Shown: positions 1 through 10,096 of the stretch, in pieces
How positions within the stretch are numbered: the first letter of the stretch is position 1
How the letters are laid out: every line of letters begins with the position of its first letter
Translations under genes and position numbers: made by a program
NCBI RefSeq assembly: GCF_018613535.1
Contig: NZ_JAGGQB010000005.1
Span: 186,001-250,000, forward strand
Reading direction: 5' to 3'
Source: Bacillus sp. ISL-51
Lineage (GTDB): Bacteria > Bacillota > Bacilli > Bacillales > Bacillaceae
Length of the DNA stretch: 64,000 bases
Notes under the pieces: model-generated
Database searches by the model: none
What the model was told of the DNA's origin: nothing
What the model saw: the letters and a program-made list of their open reading frames with translations, nothing else

Positions 1-91
1 TCGCTCCGGCTGCACCCGGAAAAAGCAGTGAGCTGACGACAATGACGCTTAAAACGGAGCCTGTCCACTTGTTTCTCGTTTTTTTTCTCAA
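1..91 (-). CDS. bpr: Bacillopeptidase F, N-terminal signal peptide (partial)
   Basis: Only the first 30 codons lie in the window; the gene continues off the left edge. Translation from a TTG start at 91 gives a basic N-terminus (MRKKTRNKW), a hydrophobic stretch (VLSVIVVSSLLF) and PGAAGA, a Sec signal peptide. A strong ribosome binding site (AAGGGGGAA) sits just upstream. It matches the start of secreted serine protease Bpr as I remember it, and in B. subtilis bpr directly follows ftsZ, as here. Bpr is an extracellular subtilisin-family protease. No catalytic region is visible, so identity rests on the leader and on synteny. Confidence 0.85.
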   Translation of the reverse strand, partial: MRKKTRNKWTGSVLSVIVVSSLLFPGAAGA

Positions 92-376
92 TCGTATTCC
101 CCCTTATTTAGAAAGATAATGTAATTTTTGTCTGCCCTCCTTTATAACTGGAATCGTTTGTCATTTCGATGTTGTACGTTAAATGTAGACAATCTCCTAT
201 TCAGATATTGTCGTATTCTGTCAGAAAGCCATATGAAACTGAAAATAATCCAATGGTCATGTTTTATACATAGGGATAAAGATTCTTTTTTGGTATATGA
301 ATCGGAGGACCTGAGGAAGAAATCAGTCTATAGAGGAAAGAAAAAGGACAAAACCATGTGGTTTTGTCCTTTTACA
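92..376. other. ftsZ-bpr intergenic region
   Basis: This 285-base stretch holds the ftsZ terminator at its right end and the bpr promoter region at its left end. It is AT-rich. I see no convincing gene here; the open frame on the plus strand lacks a ribosome binding site and runs antisense into the ftsZ terminator. Confidence 0.6.
341..373 (-). terminator. ftsZ transcription terminator
   Basis: Inverted repeat AAGGACAAAACC / GGTTTTGTCCTT with a 4-base loop, followed on the minus strand by a U-rich run. It lies 4 bases after the ftsZ stop and ends the ftsA-ftsZ transcript before bpr. Confidence 0.85.
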
Positions 377-1528
377 TCAGCCGCGTTTGTTGCGGTTTCT
401 TAAAAATGTCGGAATATCCAAGGCATCATCCGCCGGCTGTGATGTATGACGGTTTGCCGTGTTTTGATGCTGCTGCGTTTCTTCACGCTTTGGCTCACGC
501 TTAGCAGCATTTTGGTTTTGGGATTTTAACCCTTGGTTTAATGTCGGGCGCTGCGGTTTTGAGTCGTCTTTTTCCTGTTCAATAAACCCTGTTGCGATGA
601 CAGTCACGACAATTTCATCTTTCAGATTTTCATTGATTACTGAACCGAAAATCATATTCACGTCAGGATCAGATGCAGATGCGACGATATCCGCAGCTTC
701 CTGCACTTCGTATAGACTCAGGTTTGTGCCGCCTGTGATGTTCATCAGAACACCTTGCGCTCCGTCAATTGCCGCTTCTAATAACGGGCTGGAAATAGCT
801 TTTTTCGCAGCTTCTGCCGCACGGCTTTCTCCGGTTGCAATTCCGATTCCCATCAATGCAGAACCTTTATTCGACATGATGGTTTTGACATCGGCGAAGT
901 CCAGGTTGATCAGTCCGGGTGTCGCGATGAGGTCTGAAATACCTTGAACCCCTTGGCGAAGCACGTTATCAGCTTCACGGAATGCTTCAAGCATCGGCGT
1001 GTTTTTGTCAACAATTTCAAGAATACGGTCATTCGGAATTACGATCAGCGTATCCACCGCTTCTTTCATTGCTGTAATTCCGCCAGCCGCCTGCAGCTGG
1101 CGCTTCCGTCCTTCAAATGTAAACGGTCTTGTTACGACTCCGACAGTCAGAGCGCCTAAATCCTTTGCGATTTGGGCAATTACCGGTGCGGCCCCCGTTC
1201 CGGTTCCGCCACCCATTCCGGCTGTAACGAAAACCATGTCAGCGCCTTTTAACGCTTCTTCAATCTGTTCTTTGCTTTCTTCAGCGGCTTTTTTGCCGAC
1301 TTCAGGGTTTGCTCCAGCTCCAAGACCCCGCGTCAGTTTTTCTCCGATCTGCATTTTCACTTCTGCTTTTGACAGGTTAAGAGCTTGTGCATCCGTGTTC
1401 ACCGCGATGTACTCTACACCTTGCACTTCATTTTCAATCATTCGGTTGACCGCGTTATTTCCGCCGCCTCCTACTCCGATTACTTTAATTGATGCTAAGC
1501 CGTCTATGTTTGTTTCGAAATCCAACAT
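377..1528 (-). CDS. ftsZ: Cell division GTPase FtsZ
   Basis: Tubulin homologue that polymerises into the cytokinetic Z-ring. The 383-residue protein has the N-terminal nucleotide-binding loop ([13 protein letters not shown]), the tubulin signature GGGTGTG near residue 107, the T7 catalytic loop region (NLDFADV) near residue 208, a Gln/Lys/Arg-rich linker from about 315, and the conserved C-terminal peptide DIPTFLRNR that binds FtsA, SepF and ZapA-type partners. Length and sequence match B. subtilis FtsZ almost throughout. It lies 35 bases downstream of ftsA, in the same transcript, with its own ribosome binding site (TAGGAGGATT). Confidence 0.99.
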   Translation of the reverse strand: MLDFETNIDGLASIKVIGVGGGGNNAVNRMIENEVQGVEYIAVNTDAQALNLSKAEVKMQIGEKLTRGLGAGANPEVGKKAAEESKEQIEEALKGADMVFVTAGMGGGTGTGAAPVIAQIAKDLGALTVGVVTRPFTFEGRKRQLQAAGGITAMKEAVDTLIVIPNDRILEIVDKNTPMLEAFREADNVLRQGVQGISDLIATPGLINLDFADVKTIMSNKGSALMGIGIATGESRAAEAAKKAISSPLLEAAIDGAQGVLMNITGGTNLSLYEVQEAADIVASASDPDVNMIFGSVINENLKDEIVVTVIATGFIEQEKDDSKPQRPTLNQGLKSQNQNAAKREPKREETQQHQNTANRHTSQPADDALDIPTFLRNRNKRG

Positions 1529-1563
1529 GCTAAATCCTCCTAATCTGCCGAATGACTATCTAT

Positions 1564-2877
1564 CTATTCCCAAAACATGCTTAATAGTTTTTTCATTTTG
1601 CTCGGTTTGTTCTGTTCGGCTTGTGTTTTTTGTTTTGCTTTAGGCCGCTGCTGTGCCTCTTGCCTCTGATGATGCTGTTCTTCGTGTGAAACCGCAATTT
1701 CCTGCACGGCTTCCTCCGGCATATGAAAGCCTATTTTTCTTCCTTGAATTCTTGCGTTTCGGCAGGCGAATTGTATCAAGCCGACACCCGTCATATACTG
1801 CGGGTCTCTCACGCCGATATAGTTCGGGCTTGCGACTCTTACATTGTGCCGCAGCACGTCCTGTGCCAATGAAAGCACCCCGGGCATTGCGGCCTGTCCT
1901 CCGGTCAGCACAAAGCCGCCGGGCAAGTCGGTAATCCCCATATGTTCGATTTCAGATGCGGCAATCTCAAGAATCTCTTCCACTCTTGCTTCGATGATAT
2001 TGGCAATTTCCTGCTGCGTAAAAGATTGCTTTTGATTCGTGCCAATGACGGTGACTTCAAATACTTCATCTTCTGAAGCCTCGTCGTAGAAAGCATGTCC
2101 GAATTGTTTTTTTACTCTTTCCGCCTCTTCTGTGGACGTCCGTAAACCGATTGACACGTCTTTTGTGATGTTTTCGCCTCCGAGCGGAATTACGGTGGTC
2201 GCTTTAAGGTGCCCCTGTTCAAAAACCGCAACCGTCGTAGATCCGCCGCCGATATCAATCATTGCGACGCCGAGGTTCTTTTCGTCTTTTGATAAAGCCG
2301 CCGAACCGGCCGCAAGCGGCTGCAGGCAGATATCCGTAATTTCAACGCCCGCTCTCTCCACACAGCGAAGTAAGTTATGTAAGATTGTTTTTGAGCCGGT
2401 AATCAGCGTGCCTTCCACTTCCAGGCGGACACCGAGCATTTTTTTCGGATCTGTAATTTCATCTCTTCCGTCAACGATAAACTGTTTCGGAACGACGTCA
2501 ACGATCAGCTGCTCATGCGGGACCGAAACGACCTGTGCCGCCTCCATCACCCTGCGGACGTCTTCTACGTGAATCTCTTTGTTTTCACTTGAAACAGCGA
2601 CAACGCCGTTCGTATCTTGAATATTAATATAATTTCCATTAACACCGACAATGGCTTTTCTCAGCGGAAAACCTACCATTCTTTCAGCTTGGTCAAACGC
2701 TTTTCTTATAGAATGAACAGTTTCATCTATATCAACGATTGAGCCTTTTTTCAACCCTTCAGACGGTACATTTCCCACTCCGATAATGTTAAGGGAATCA
2801 TCTGTCATTTCTCCGACGATCACTTTTGTATTGGACGTACCGATGTCAAGACTGACGTAAAGTTCATTGTTGTTCAT
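1564..2877 (-). CDS. ftsA: Cell division protein FtsA
   Basis: Actin-like ATPase that tethers FtsZ filaments to the membrane. The start MNNNELYVSLDIG at 2877 is chosen over an in-frame upstream GTG because GAGGAGGTGCC sits at the right distance. The 437-residue protein carries the phosphate-binding loop DIGTSNTK at residues 11-18, the second phosphate loop IDIGGGSTT near 200, the adenosine motif LTGGQAAMPG near 330, and a C-terminal amphipathic membrane helix (KMKKLLSMFWE) after a Gln/His-rich linker. It is the first gene of an ftsA-ftsZ unit; a sigma-A type promoter lies 34 bases upstream. Confidence 0.99.
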   Translation of the reverse strand: MNNNELYVSLDIGTSNTKVIVGEMTDDSLNIIGVGNVPSEGLKKGSIVDIDETVHSIRKAFDQAERMVGFPLRKAIVGVNGNYINIQDTNGVVAVSSENKEIHVEDVRRVMEAAQVVSVPHEQLIVDVVPKQFIVDGRDEITDPKKMLGVRLEVEGTLITGSKTILHNLLRCVERAGVEITDICLQPLAAGSAALSKDEKNLGVAMIDIGGGSTTVAVFEQGHLKATTVIPLGGENITKDVSIGLRTSTEEAERVKKQFGHAFYDEASEDEVFEVTVIGTNQKQSFTQQEIANIIEARVEEILEIAASEIEHMGITDLPGGFVLTGGQAAMPGVLSLAQDVLRHNVRVASPNYIGVRDPQYMTGVGLIQFACRNARIQGRKIGFHMPEEAVQEIAVSHEEQHHQRQEAQQRPKAKQKTQAEQNKPSKMKKLLSMFWE

Positions 2878-2910
2878 TCTATGGCACCTCCTCACATTTC
2901 GATCAATTCT

Positions 2911-2939
2911 ATTCTATTATTTGCGGAACAACAATACAA
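2911..2939 (-). promoter_or_regulatory. Candidate sigma-A promoter of ftsA-ftsZ
   Basis: On the minus strand TTGTAT (2934-2939), a 17-base spacer and TAGAAT (2911-2916) place a start site near 2904, upstream of the ftsA ribosome binding site. B. subtilis has several promoters here, one of them sigma-H dependent; I could not place a sigma-H site with confidence. Confidence 0.6.
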
Positions 2940-3433
2940 TGAATGTGGCTTTACAAGTGTGTAACAAAAACAACAGCAACAACATATTCTTATCTGATTT
3001 CTCACAATTTATGTTTATTGAAACTATTCGTTATATTCTATGTATATCCTCTTTTATATCACTTTTTTTTTATTTTTTTTAAAGACGGCCCACCTTATCA
3101 GAAGATTTCTTTTGATGGCGTCATATTGTGCAACACATGATGCAAATATACCCGCTTTATACAAGTCTACACTAAGATGAACCTTCAGAAAAGCTATAGA
3201 TATTGCCAGAATCATACGAAAAAAGAAGAAACAGGAGGAAAATTCCAAATACAATGCTTATCTCATATACCATACGCATAACACTGAGAATTTTCCGCTT
3301 GTTTATCAGCCATATCTTCAGCAAAAAACAGACATAGTCATAATTATTCCGCTATCGGTTATATCGGATGCCTGCGCTGATTTTAATTGATTCTTTTGAA
3401 CGGACACAAAAATAGGTATTTAGACTTATTTCA
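2940..3433. other. AT-rich gap where ylxW-ylxX-sbp would be expected
   Basis: About 0.5 kb without a convincing gene between divIB and ftsA. In B. subtilis 168 this interval carries ylxW, ylxX and sbp (roughly 1.8 kb). None of the characteristic proteins (two DUF881 proteins and a small basic membrane protein) can be read here on either strand. The sequence contains long T and A runs (around 3063-3080). A plus-strand frame, 3115-3390, is open apart from one TGA at 3178-3180; it has no ribosome binding site and I cannot assign it. Confidence 0.6.
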
Positions 3434-4216
3434 TCAATTCTTTTTCTTCTTATCAGCATTACCCTTGTTAAATTCCTCAAAATATGTAGCGACTTCTAAA
3501 TGGATAATTCCCTTTTTCCCATCCAGCTGCGAAATAATAGAAGGATAGGTTTTCATTTTGCTTGCAACAGTCTTAATAGAAGCCGTAACCACATATCCAT
3601 CGTTCATATACAGCTTGATCCGGTCATTGTCCATTTTTGCCGGCGTGTAATAAATTTCAGAAATCGACTGTTTTAAAGAACCTGACAGCTTATCAAGCTG
3701 CTTTGCCAACTTGATCCGTTTTTTCCCGTTTGTCCAGTCTACCAAAATCGGCCCGGCATCATCCGGAGTGACTTCGTTCGGCAGTACGGTGCCGTTTTCC
3801 AGGACTTCATAATATACATCGTTTTTTTGTAAATACGCAATGGTCTTATACTCTTCGATACTGATGTTGACTTTGTTAGGGAAGGCTTTTGTAACCGCCG
3901 CCTTTTTCACCAGCTTGTTTTGCTCGATCTTTTCTTCTGTTTTTTTCTTATTCAAGCTCCAGAATTCTGTTTGGCCGTTATGAATATCAGAAAGCGCGGC
4001 AACCTCTTTTGCAGGCACAATTTCGTTTCCGGAAACAGAAACAGAAGATACTTTACTGATCGGCATCTGCAAGTACACGATGATCAGCACCATCATAAAA
4101 AAGAGCAGAATAAATGAAATGAGACGGCGGTTTGCTTTTTGTTTTCGCTGCTCTTTAATTTTCGGAATCCGTTCTTCAATATTTACAATTTTTTCTCTTT
4201 CATGATTCGGGTTCAC
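3434..4216 (-). CDS. divIB: Cell division protein DivIB (FtsQ family)
   Basis: Bitopic divisome protein that works with FtsL and DivIC and stabilises them in the septal complex. The 260-residue protein has a highly charged cytoplasmic N-terminus (about residues 1-30), one membrane segment (LISFILLFFMMVLIIVYL, about 32-50), a POTRA/FtsQ-type domain starting at ISKVSSVSVSGN, a central beta domain and a Lys-rich tail. The start is GTG at 4216, preceded by GAGGTGG. It lies 129 bases downstream of murB with a hairpin between them, so it may have its own promoter. The expected downstream neighbours ylxW, ylxX and sbp are missing. Confidence 0.96.
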   Translation of the reverse strand: MNPNHEREKIVNIEERIPKIKEQRKQKANRRLISFILLFFMMVLIIVYLQMPISKVSSVSVSGNEIVPAKEVAALSDIHNGQTEFWSLNKKKTEEKIEQNKLVKKAAVTKAFPNKVNISIEEYKTIAYLQKNDVYYEVLENGTVLPNEVTPDDAGPILVDWTNGKKRIKLAKQLDKLSGSLKQSISEIYYTPAKMDNDRIKLYMNDGYVVTASIKTVASKMKTYPSIISQLDGKKGIIHLEVATYFEEFNKGNADKKKKN

Positions 4217-4265
4217 TGCCTGTCCACCTCACTAAGAATGAAACAGCTTTACATTCGTCTGATTG

Positions 4266-4297
4266 AAAAACAAACGGCATGCTGTGATGCCGTTTGC
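4266..4297 (-). terminator. Hairpin with U-run between murB and divIB
   Basis: On the minus strand CAAACGGCAT and ATGCCGTTTG pair around a 6-base loop and are followed by TTTTTC. It looks like a rho-independent terminator after murB and would separate murB from divIB-containing transcripts, fully or partly. Confidence 0.65.
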
Positions 4298-4345
4298 CAT
4301 TTGTTCAAAGTATATCACATGAGCTCGTGTAAATCAGAGAACCAT

Positions 4346-5257
4346 TTAGCGATTGCCGCCGATGATTTCAACTTCTGTGTGCATCTCCACGTCATATTGC
4401 TCACGGATTGTCTTTTTCACGTAATCAATCAGGTCAAGGACGTCCCTGGCAGTCGCTCCGCCGGCATTGACGATAAAATTCCCGTGCATCTCGGATACTT
4501 TGGCGCCGCCGATCTGATGCCCTTTTAACCCCGCTTTTTCAACGAGGCTTCCCGCATGGTTCGGCAGCGGATTTCTGAATATGCTTCCCGCACACGGGCT
4601 TGAGTACGGCTGTGTATTTTTTCTGTAGTCTTTGTTATTTTGCATCTGCGCTGTGATCGCTTCACGTTCCTTCTGTTCAAGTTTAAGGACTGCCTCAAGA
4701 CAGACGCCGGGCCGTTTCTTTTGCAAAATAGACGTTCTGTAGCTGAAATCCATTTCTTCATTCGTAAGCCATTCGATTGAACCGTCTTCAAATAAAATAC
4801 GGGCTTTCACAAGGATTTCACTCATATCCGAGCCGTGGGCGCCGGCGTTCATATAGACGGCCCCGCCGATTGACCCGGGAATTCCGGCTGCAAATTCAAG
4901 GCCGGACAGCCCCTTTTTGCTCATGGATGTAGCCAGGCGTACAACGGAATAACCGCCTCCGACCGTTACTTGATCACCTTCAAGCTCTAAATGGTCAAGG
5001 CCGGGTCCGAGTTTTATGACAACTCCCCTGATGCCTTCATCAAGTACAAGCAGGTTTGAACCGCGGCCGATGACAGTCCACGGCAAATCATATTTTTTCA
5101 CAATATCCATGATATCTTTGACCGCTTCCACCCGATTGGGAATAATCAAAATGTCGGCAGGTCCGCCAATTTTCATTGTTGTATGGTTCGCGAGCGGCTC
5201 TTGTTCTAACACTTTGCCAACTTCGCGGTTTTTTAATTCCTGAATCACGTTCTCCAT
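4346..5257 (-). CDS. murB: UDP-N-acetylenolpyruvoylglucosamine reductase MurB
   Basis: FAD enzyme that reduces UDP-GlcNAc-enolpyruvate to UDP-MurNAc, the second committed step of peptidoglycan precursor synthesis. Start [13 protein letters not shown] at 5257 follows GGAGG; a longer reading frame upstream overlaps the end of murG and is rejected. At 303 residues it equals the B. subtilis protein. Visible motifs are the FAD-binding stretches [10 protein letters not shown] and GRGSNLLV, the loop [15 protein letters not shown], the catalytic serine in AGSIFRNP and the C-terminal [12 protein letters not shown] with its glutamate. It lies 31 bases after murG. Confidence 0.98.
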   Translation of the reverse strand: MENVIQELKNREVGKVLEQEPLANHTTMKIGGPADILIIPNRVEAVKDIMDIVKKYDLPWTVIGRGSNLLVLDEGIRGVVIKLGPGLDHLELEGDQVTVGGGYSVVRLATSMSKKGLSGLEFAAGIPGSIGGAVYMNAGAHGSDMSEILVKARILFEDGSIEWLTNEEMDFSYRTSILQKKRPGVCLEAVLKLEQKEREAITAQMQNNKDYRKNTQPYSSPCAGSIFRNPLPNHAGSLVEKAGLKGHQIGGAKVSEMHGNFIVNAGGATARDVLDLIDYVKKTIREQYDVEMHTEVEIIGGNR

Positions 5258-5288
5258 CGTAAACCTCCGCATTCCAATTACTCTTCTC

Positions 5289-6377
5289 TTATTTTTTAAT
5301 ATCTTCCATGATACTGTACAGTCTGGCTGCCGCATCTGGAACACCGAGTGACTTTGTCCGCTCACTCATGTCCTTTAGTGTTTCTTCATTCATTACGATC
5401 CGGTCAAGAGCGGCAATCAGTTTTTCTCCGCTAAGCTCGGTTTCTTTCAGCACAATTGCAGCGTCATGCTGGCTGAGCGCCTTCGCATTGACTTCTTGGT
5501 GATTGGCTGTAACGTACGGGCTCGGAATGAGCACGCTCGGAATTCCGAGGGCGGTAATCTCGGCGATTGTCGTCGCTCCGGCTCTTGCCACAATCACATC
5601 AATTGATTTTAAGTATTCCGGCATTTGGTGCAAAAACGGTTTTGTCACCATATTATCCGCGGCTTTGCCTTTCAGCTCCGCCGTTACCTTCTCATAATGC
5701 ACTTCTCCGGTAATATACAGCACTTGATAAGGCCTCGTTTTTAATTCTTCCTGCATGTCAATAACGGCGCGGTTAATAGGGGCTGCGCCTCTGCTTCCGC
5801 CAAAAATCAGAACCGTTTTTTGATTTTCTTTCAGTCCGAATTCGGTTAATGAGCGGCCTGTCTTAATTGAGACGACTTCAGATGCTCTGGGGTTTCCCGT
5901 AAAAACAACTTTTTCAGCGGGAAAATGCGATTTTGCTTCTTCAAAGCAAATCGCTACCTTATTAACATATTTCGAGAGAAACTTATTTGTGATGCCCGGA
6001 AGACTGTTTTGTTCATGAATAATGGTCGGAATCCCCAATTTCGCAGCCGCGTATACGACAGGACCGCATACATAACCGCCCGTTCCGATGACGGCATCCG
6101 GTTTAAATTCTTTTAAATACGATTTGCTCATCTTCACGCCTTTTAAGAAGCGCATAACGGTTTTTACATTTTCAAAAGAAAGTTTTCGTTTAAAGCCCGT
6201 AATTTCAATTGAACGAAACGGAATGTTTTCCCGTTCGACGATTTTTTTCTCAAGGCCGTTCTCCGTTCCGATATACAAAAATTCCACATCCGGATGGCGG
6301 CGCTGCACTTCTTTAATAAAGGCCAGGGCCGGATAGATATGTCCTCCCGTACCGCCTCCGCTTACTGCAATACGCAT
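5289..6377 (-). CDS. murG: UDP-GlcNAc:lipid I transferase MurG
   Basis: GT-B glycosyltransferase on the inner membrane face that adds GlcNAc to lipid I, making lipid II. Start [13 protein letters not shown] at 6377 follows GAAGGGGG. The 362-residue protein shows the N-terminal glycine loop [12 protein letters not shown], the acceptor-site stretch HEQNSLPG near residue 125, the second glycine loop FGGSRGA near 187 and the UDP-GlcNAc pocket [12 protein letters not shown] near 265. It follows spoVE with a hairpin in between and precedes murB. Confidence 0.98.
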   Translation of the reverse strand: MRIAVSGGGTGGHIYPALAFIKEVQRRHPDVEFLYIGTENGLEKKIVERENIPFRSIEITGFKRKLSFENVKTVMRFLKGVKMSKSYLKEFKPDAVIGTGGYVCGPVVYAAAKLGIPTIIHEQNSLPGITNKFLSKYVNKVAICFEEAKSHFPAEKVVFTGNPRASEVVSIKTGRSLTEFGLKENQKTVLIFGGSRGAAPINRAVIDMQEELKTRPYQVLYITGEVHYEKVTAELKGKAADNMVTKPFLHQMPEYLKSIDVIVARAGATTIAEITALGIPSVLIPSPYVTANHQEVNAKALSQHDAAIVLKETELSGEKLIAALDRIVMNEETLKDMSERTKSLGVPDAAARLYSIMEDIKK

Positions 6378-6403
6378 ACGTATGTCCCCCTTCATCACAT
6401 AGC

Positions 6404-6432
6404 GATAACCCTGTTTTTTAGGACAGGGTTAT
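6404..6432. other. Hairpin between spoVE and murG
   Basis: Inverted repeat GATAACCCTG / CAGGGTTAT around a 10-base loop in the 114-base gap. On the minus strand no U-run follows it, so it is a poor terminator for spoVE and may instead be a processing or attenuation structure. Confidence 0.45.
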
Positions 6433-6491
6433 TGATGTTGTCTGTTTTTTTATATTACGAATATATCATGATTTATGAGGCAAGATACAGA

Positions 6492-7592
6492 TCAATACCT
6501 CGAATACCGGCTGACATTTAAGAGTACGCCGACGGCCATAAGCATCAGTGTCAATGATGATCCCCCGTAGCTTAAAAACGGCAGCGTAATTCCCGTCACC
6601 GGAATGAGACCCGTCACAACGCCGATATTAATCATGACTTGAATGGCAATCATCGAAATAATACCGATGGCGACGAAGCTCCCGTATAAATCCGGAGCGC
6701 CGAGGGCGATTCTGACGCCCCGCCATAATAAAATACTAAACAGCAGCAATATGAGCGTACCGCCGATAAAGCCAAGCTCTTCTGATAAAATAGCGAAAAT
6801 GAAATCGGTTTGCGGCTCCGGCAGATAAAAAAACTTTTGCCGGCTTTGGCCGAGCCCCATGCCGAACAGCCCGCCGGGACCTACGGCGTACAGCGACTGA
6901 ATGATCTGAAAGCCGCTCCCAAGCGGGTCCTCCCAAGGATTTAAGTAAGAGGTAATCCGCTTGATCCGATACGGAGCGGACAGGACAAGGGCCGCAAACC
7001 CGCTTAGTCCGATCAGCCCCAGAAACGCAAAATGAGCGATGCGCGCACCGGATACGAAAATCATTACGATACACGTGCCCACCATAACCGTCCCCGTTCC
7101 GAGGTCGGGCTGGCACATAATGATAATAAAGGCAGAAAACACGATTCCGAGGGCGGGAATGAACCCGCGTCTGAATGACGTAATGTTCTTCTGTTTTTCA
7201 GAAAGGAACTTAGCCAGAAACGCAATCATCGCGAGTTTCATAAACTCCGAAGGCTGAATGCTGAACGCTCCCACACCGATCCAGCTTCTTGAACCGTTCC
7301 GCACCATTCCGACTCCCGGAATCAAAACGAGCACAAGCAGAAAAAAACAGATAATCAGAAGCAGTTTCGACCAAGTCCGCCATGTCCAATAATCCACGTT
7401 CATTATAAAAAACATGGCAATGACGCCGATCCCCGCAAACAGCAACTGCCGTTTGGCAAAGAAAAACGAGTCATCAAATTTATAATCCGCCCATACCGCA
7501 CTTGCACTGTAGACCATAATTAATCCTATTGTTAAAAGCAATAACGTAATAATGACTAATAACAAATCAGGCGCTGTTTTTTTAGTAGTCAA
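6492..7592 (-). CDS. spoVE: Stage V sporulation SEDS protein SpoVE
   Basis: SEDS-family peptidoglycan polymerase needed for spore cortex synthesis; it works with the class B PBP SpoVD, also in this cluster. The start is taken as TTG at 7592, nine bases after GGGGTG, giving 366 residues as in B. subtilis; an ATG seven codons upstream overlaps the ribosome binding site. About ten membrane segments are evident, with the conserved stretches GSRSWIG, IQPSEFMKLAMI, QPDLGTG, the ITSYLNPWEDPLGSGFQIIQS region and the C-terminal TGITLPFLSYGGSS. A paralogue (FtsW) lies at 43423-44634. Confidence 0.97.
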   Translation of the reverse strand: MTTKKTAPDLLLVIITLLLLTIGLIMVYSASAVWADYKFDDSFFFAKRQLLFAGIGVIAMFFIMNVDYWTWRTWSKLLLIICFFLLVLVLIPGVGMVRNGSRSWIGVGAFSIQPSEFMKLAMIAFLAKFLSEKQKNITSFRRGFIPALGIVFSAFIIIMCQPDLGTGTVMVGTCIVMIFVSGARIAHFAFLGLIGLSGFAALVLSAPYRIKRITSYLNPWEDPLGSGFQIIQSLYAVGPGGLFGMGLGQSRQKFFYLPEPQTDFIFAILSEELGFIGGTLILLLFSILLWRGVRIALGAPDLYGSFVAIGIISMIAIQVMINIGVVTGLIPVTGITLPFLSYGGSSLTLMLMAVGVLLNVSRYSRY

Positions 7593-7651
7593 AGCAATCG
7601 ACACCCCAAGCATAAGTTCATTAGGGCTGCCGAAATTCTTTAGACAAGCCC

Positions 7652-9007
7652 TTACTTAAGCATATGCACGGCATCTATAAACATGTCACCGCGTTCTTCA
7701 AATGTTTTAAACTGATCCCAGCTTGCACACGCCGGTGACAAGAGGATGACGTCTCCTTCATTTGAGAGCGCAAACGCCGCAGATACTGCTTGTTCAACAT
7801 TATCGACACGTTTGACATGTTGTATTCCCAGCTCGTTGCCCAGTTTTACAAACTTTGGCGCTGTCTGTCCGAACGTAAGGATCGCTTTGACATGTTCCAT
7901 ATACGGTTTTAGTTCATCAACGCCGTTGCCGCGGTCAAGACCGCCGGCAAGCAGAATAACCGGAGCTTTAAACGCGGAAAGCGCTTTGCTCGTTGCTAAA
8001 ATATTCGTCGCTTTGCTGTCGTTATAAAATTTTCGTTTTTGAATCGTCGTCACGTATTGAAGGCGGTGCTTCACTCCCGTAAAGCTTGTCAGCACCTTTT
8101 GAATCGCTTCATTTGATGCGCCCGCAGTCTTCGCAGCGGCAACGGCTGCCAAAATATTTTCTAAATTATGCGCGCCGGGCAGGACGATGTCATCTATAGG
8201 AAGAATCGCTTCATCATTAAACATCAGCATTCCGTCTTTTATGAATACGCCGCTAGAAAGCGGCTGTTGAACTGAAAACGGAACAATGCCGGCTTTGCCC
8301 GATTCTGCAAGCCGCACCACTGTTTCATCGTTTTGATTGACGATGGCCGTATCGCTTTCAAGCTGGTGAAGATACACCTTCTGCTTGGCCTTCTCGTAAT
8401 TTTCACGGCTGTGGTGATAATCTAAATGGGCGTCAAATATGTTTAAAATCAGGCTGATTTCAGGTCTGAACGCATGCGTCCCCATAAGCTGAAAGGAAGA
8501 AAGCTCCGTGACGATCCATTCATCTCCGTCGGCGTGATATGCCACCTCACTGGCGACAGTGCCGATATTGCCTGCAATCAGGGCTTTTTGAGAATCAGCC
8601 TTCAGCATTTCATATATGAGCGTTGTGGTTGTTGTTTTGCCGTTCGAGCCTGTAATGCCGATGAATTTTGCGTTTGTTATATAATATGCAAGCTCAATTT
8701 CCGTCCAGACCGGGATGCCTCTTTTTTGCGCTTCCTGCACCATAATATTTTCATAAGGAATCCCGGGATTTTTGATCATAATGGTAATGTCATGCTGATC
8801 AAAAAGTGACGTCGGGTGCTCTCCGCAGATGACTTCAATCCCTCTGGCAGAAAGCTTTTGGGCAGGTTCATTTTCTTCAAAGGCTTTCTGATCGTTAACG
8901 GTGACGTTAATGCCTTTTTCATGCAGAATTGACGCTGCCGCATACCCGCTTTTTGCCAGTCCGAGGACTAGAAAATTTTGTTTTTGCAAAAAATGTTCGT
9001 TTTCCAC
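7652..9007 (-). CDS. murD: UDP-MurNAc-L-alanine:D-glutamate ligase MurD
   Basis: Cytoplasmic ATP-dependent ligase adding D-glutamate to UDP-MurNAc-L-Ala. The 451-residue protein has an N-terminal Rossmann-like UDP-binding domain ([13 protein letters not shown]), the Mur ligase P-loop [13 protein letters not shown] near residue 116, the central [10 protein letters not shown] metal/substrate region near 190 and the C-terminal domain with YNDSKATN near 310 and [12 protein letters not shown] near 415. Its start ATG lies one base from the mraY stop, so translation is probably coupled. Confidence 0.98.
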   Translation of the reverse strand: MENEHFLQKQNFLVLGLAKSGYAAASILHEKGINVTVNDQKAFEENEPAQKLSARGIEVICGEHPTSLFDQHDITIMIKNPGIPYENIMVQEAQKRGIPVWTEIELAYYITNAKFIGITGSNGKTTTTTLIYEMLKADSQKALIAGNIGTVASEVAYHADGDEWIVTELSSFQLMGTHAFRPEISLILNIFDAHLDYHHSRENYEKAKQKVYLHQLESDTAIVNQNDETVVRLAESGKAGIVPFSVQQPLSSGVFIKDGMLMFNDEAILPIDDIVLPGAHNLENILAAVAAAKTAGASNEAIQKVLTSFTGVKHRLQYVTTIQKRKFYNDSKATNILATSKALSAFKAPVILLAGGLDRGNGVDELKPYMEHVKAILTFGQTAPKFVKLGNELGIQHVKRVDNVEQAVSAAFALSNEGDVILLSPACASWDQFKTFEERGDMFIDAVHMLK

Positions 9008-9982
9008 TTATAACCACACCTCGATGTAAATTCCTAAAACGGCAAGCAACAGTCCCGCAGTCCAAAATGTCACGACGACTCTCCATTCAGACCACCCGAC
9101 CAATTCGTAATGGTGATGAAGCGGACTCATTTTAAAGATTCGTTTTCCTGTCGTTTTAAAGCTGATAACTTGTAAGATAACAGATAAGGTCTCGATCACA
9201 AATACTCCGCCGATAATGACAAGCAGAATTTCAAGCTTTGTCAAAATGGCAACAGTCACGATCGCTCCGCCAAGCGCAAGCGAGCCGGTATCCCCCATAA
9301 ATACTTTGGCGGGATGCGCGTTAAATACAAGGAAACCGAGAACAGCGCCGACAACGGCAACTGAGAAAATCGCAACATCATATTGTGATTGATTCCACGC
9401 CAAAATAGCAAAAGCGCCAAATGCGATAGCCGCAGTTCCAGACAGCAAGCCGTCAAGGCCGTCCGTCAGGTTGACGGCATTTGAGCCCCCGACAAGCATA
9501 AAGAGTACGAGAATAAAGTATCCCCAGCCGAGATCGATTGATAGATGAGTGCCCGGCACCCGGATATCAGTTGCAAAATGGCAATAATGATATACACCAT
9601 AAAATATGATAGCAATAATGATCTGACCGATCAGTTTCTGCTTGGACGTTAATCCAAGATTCCGTTTCATGACAACTTTAATATAGTCATCTAAAAACCC
9701 GAGAAGCCCGTAGCCGATTGTGACAAACAGCAGAAGAAACATTTCCGGGCTTAATTCCGAAAATTTCTGCGTCATGACAATGGCCGTAATGGTGATTGAT
9801 ACAATGATCATGACCCCGCCCATCGTCGGCGTCCCTGATTTTTTCATATGTGATTTCGGCCCCTCTTCTCTAATACTCTGGCCGAATTTTAATCGTCTTA
9901 AAAACGGGATAAGAATCGGAGATATCAGAACACTGATTAAAAATCCCATTATAATTGTAAATAAAATCACTTGCTCAAGCAT
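9008..9982 (-). CDS. mraY: Phospho-MurNAc-pentapeptide translocase MraY
   Basis: Integral membrane enzyme that transfers phospho-MurNAc-pentapeptide to undecaprenyl phosphate, forming lipid I. The 324-residue protein has about ten membrane helices and the family's catalytic motifs: GFLDDYIKV near residue 95, NLTDGLDGL near 170, [12 protein letters not shown] near 227, and [13 protein letters not shown] near 287. It lies between murE (114 bases) and murD (adjacent). Confidence 0.98.
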   Translation of the reverse strand: MLEQVILFTIIMGFLISVLISPILIPFLRRLKFGQSIREEGPKSHMKKSGTPTMGGVMIIVSITITAIVMTQKFSELSPEMFLLLFVTIGYGLLGFLDDYIKVVMKRNLGLTSKQKLIGQIIIAIIFYGVYHYCHFATDIRVPGTHLSIDLGWGYFILVLFMLVGGSNAVNLTDGLDGLLSGTAAIAFGAFAILAWNQSQYDVAIFSVAVVGAVLGFLVFNAHPAKVFMGDTGSLALGGAIVTVAILTKLEILLVIIGGVFVIETLSVILQVISFKTTGKRIFKMSPLHHHYELVGWSEWRVVVTFWTAGLLLAVLGIYIEVWL

Positions 9983-10096
9983 TGCTCTTTTCTCCTCCCG
10001 TTTCGTTCAAACGACATACGTATTTATCATATTCACATTGTTTCCCCGTATGTGAAATTCTTTTCAATTCCCTCATTCATAACACTCTTTCCTGTT

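Noticed and set aside
128-403. 91-codon plus-strand frame antisense to the ftsZ 3' end
   Set aside because: No ribosome binding site, cysteine-rich unlikely composition, and it runs through the ftsZ terminator.
999-1643. 214-codon plus-strand frame opposite ftsZ
   Set aside because: Pro/Ser-rich shadow of the conserved ftsZ coding strand; no start signal.
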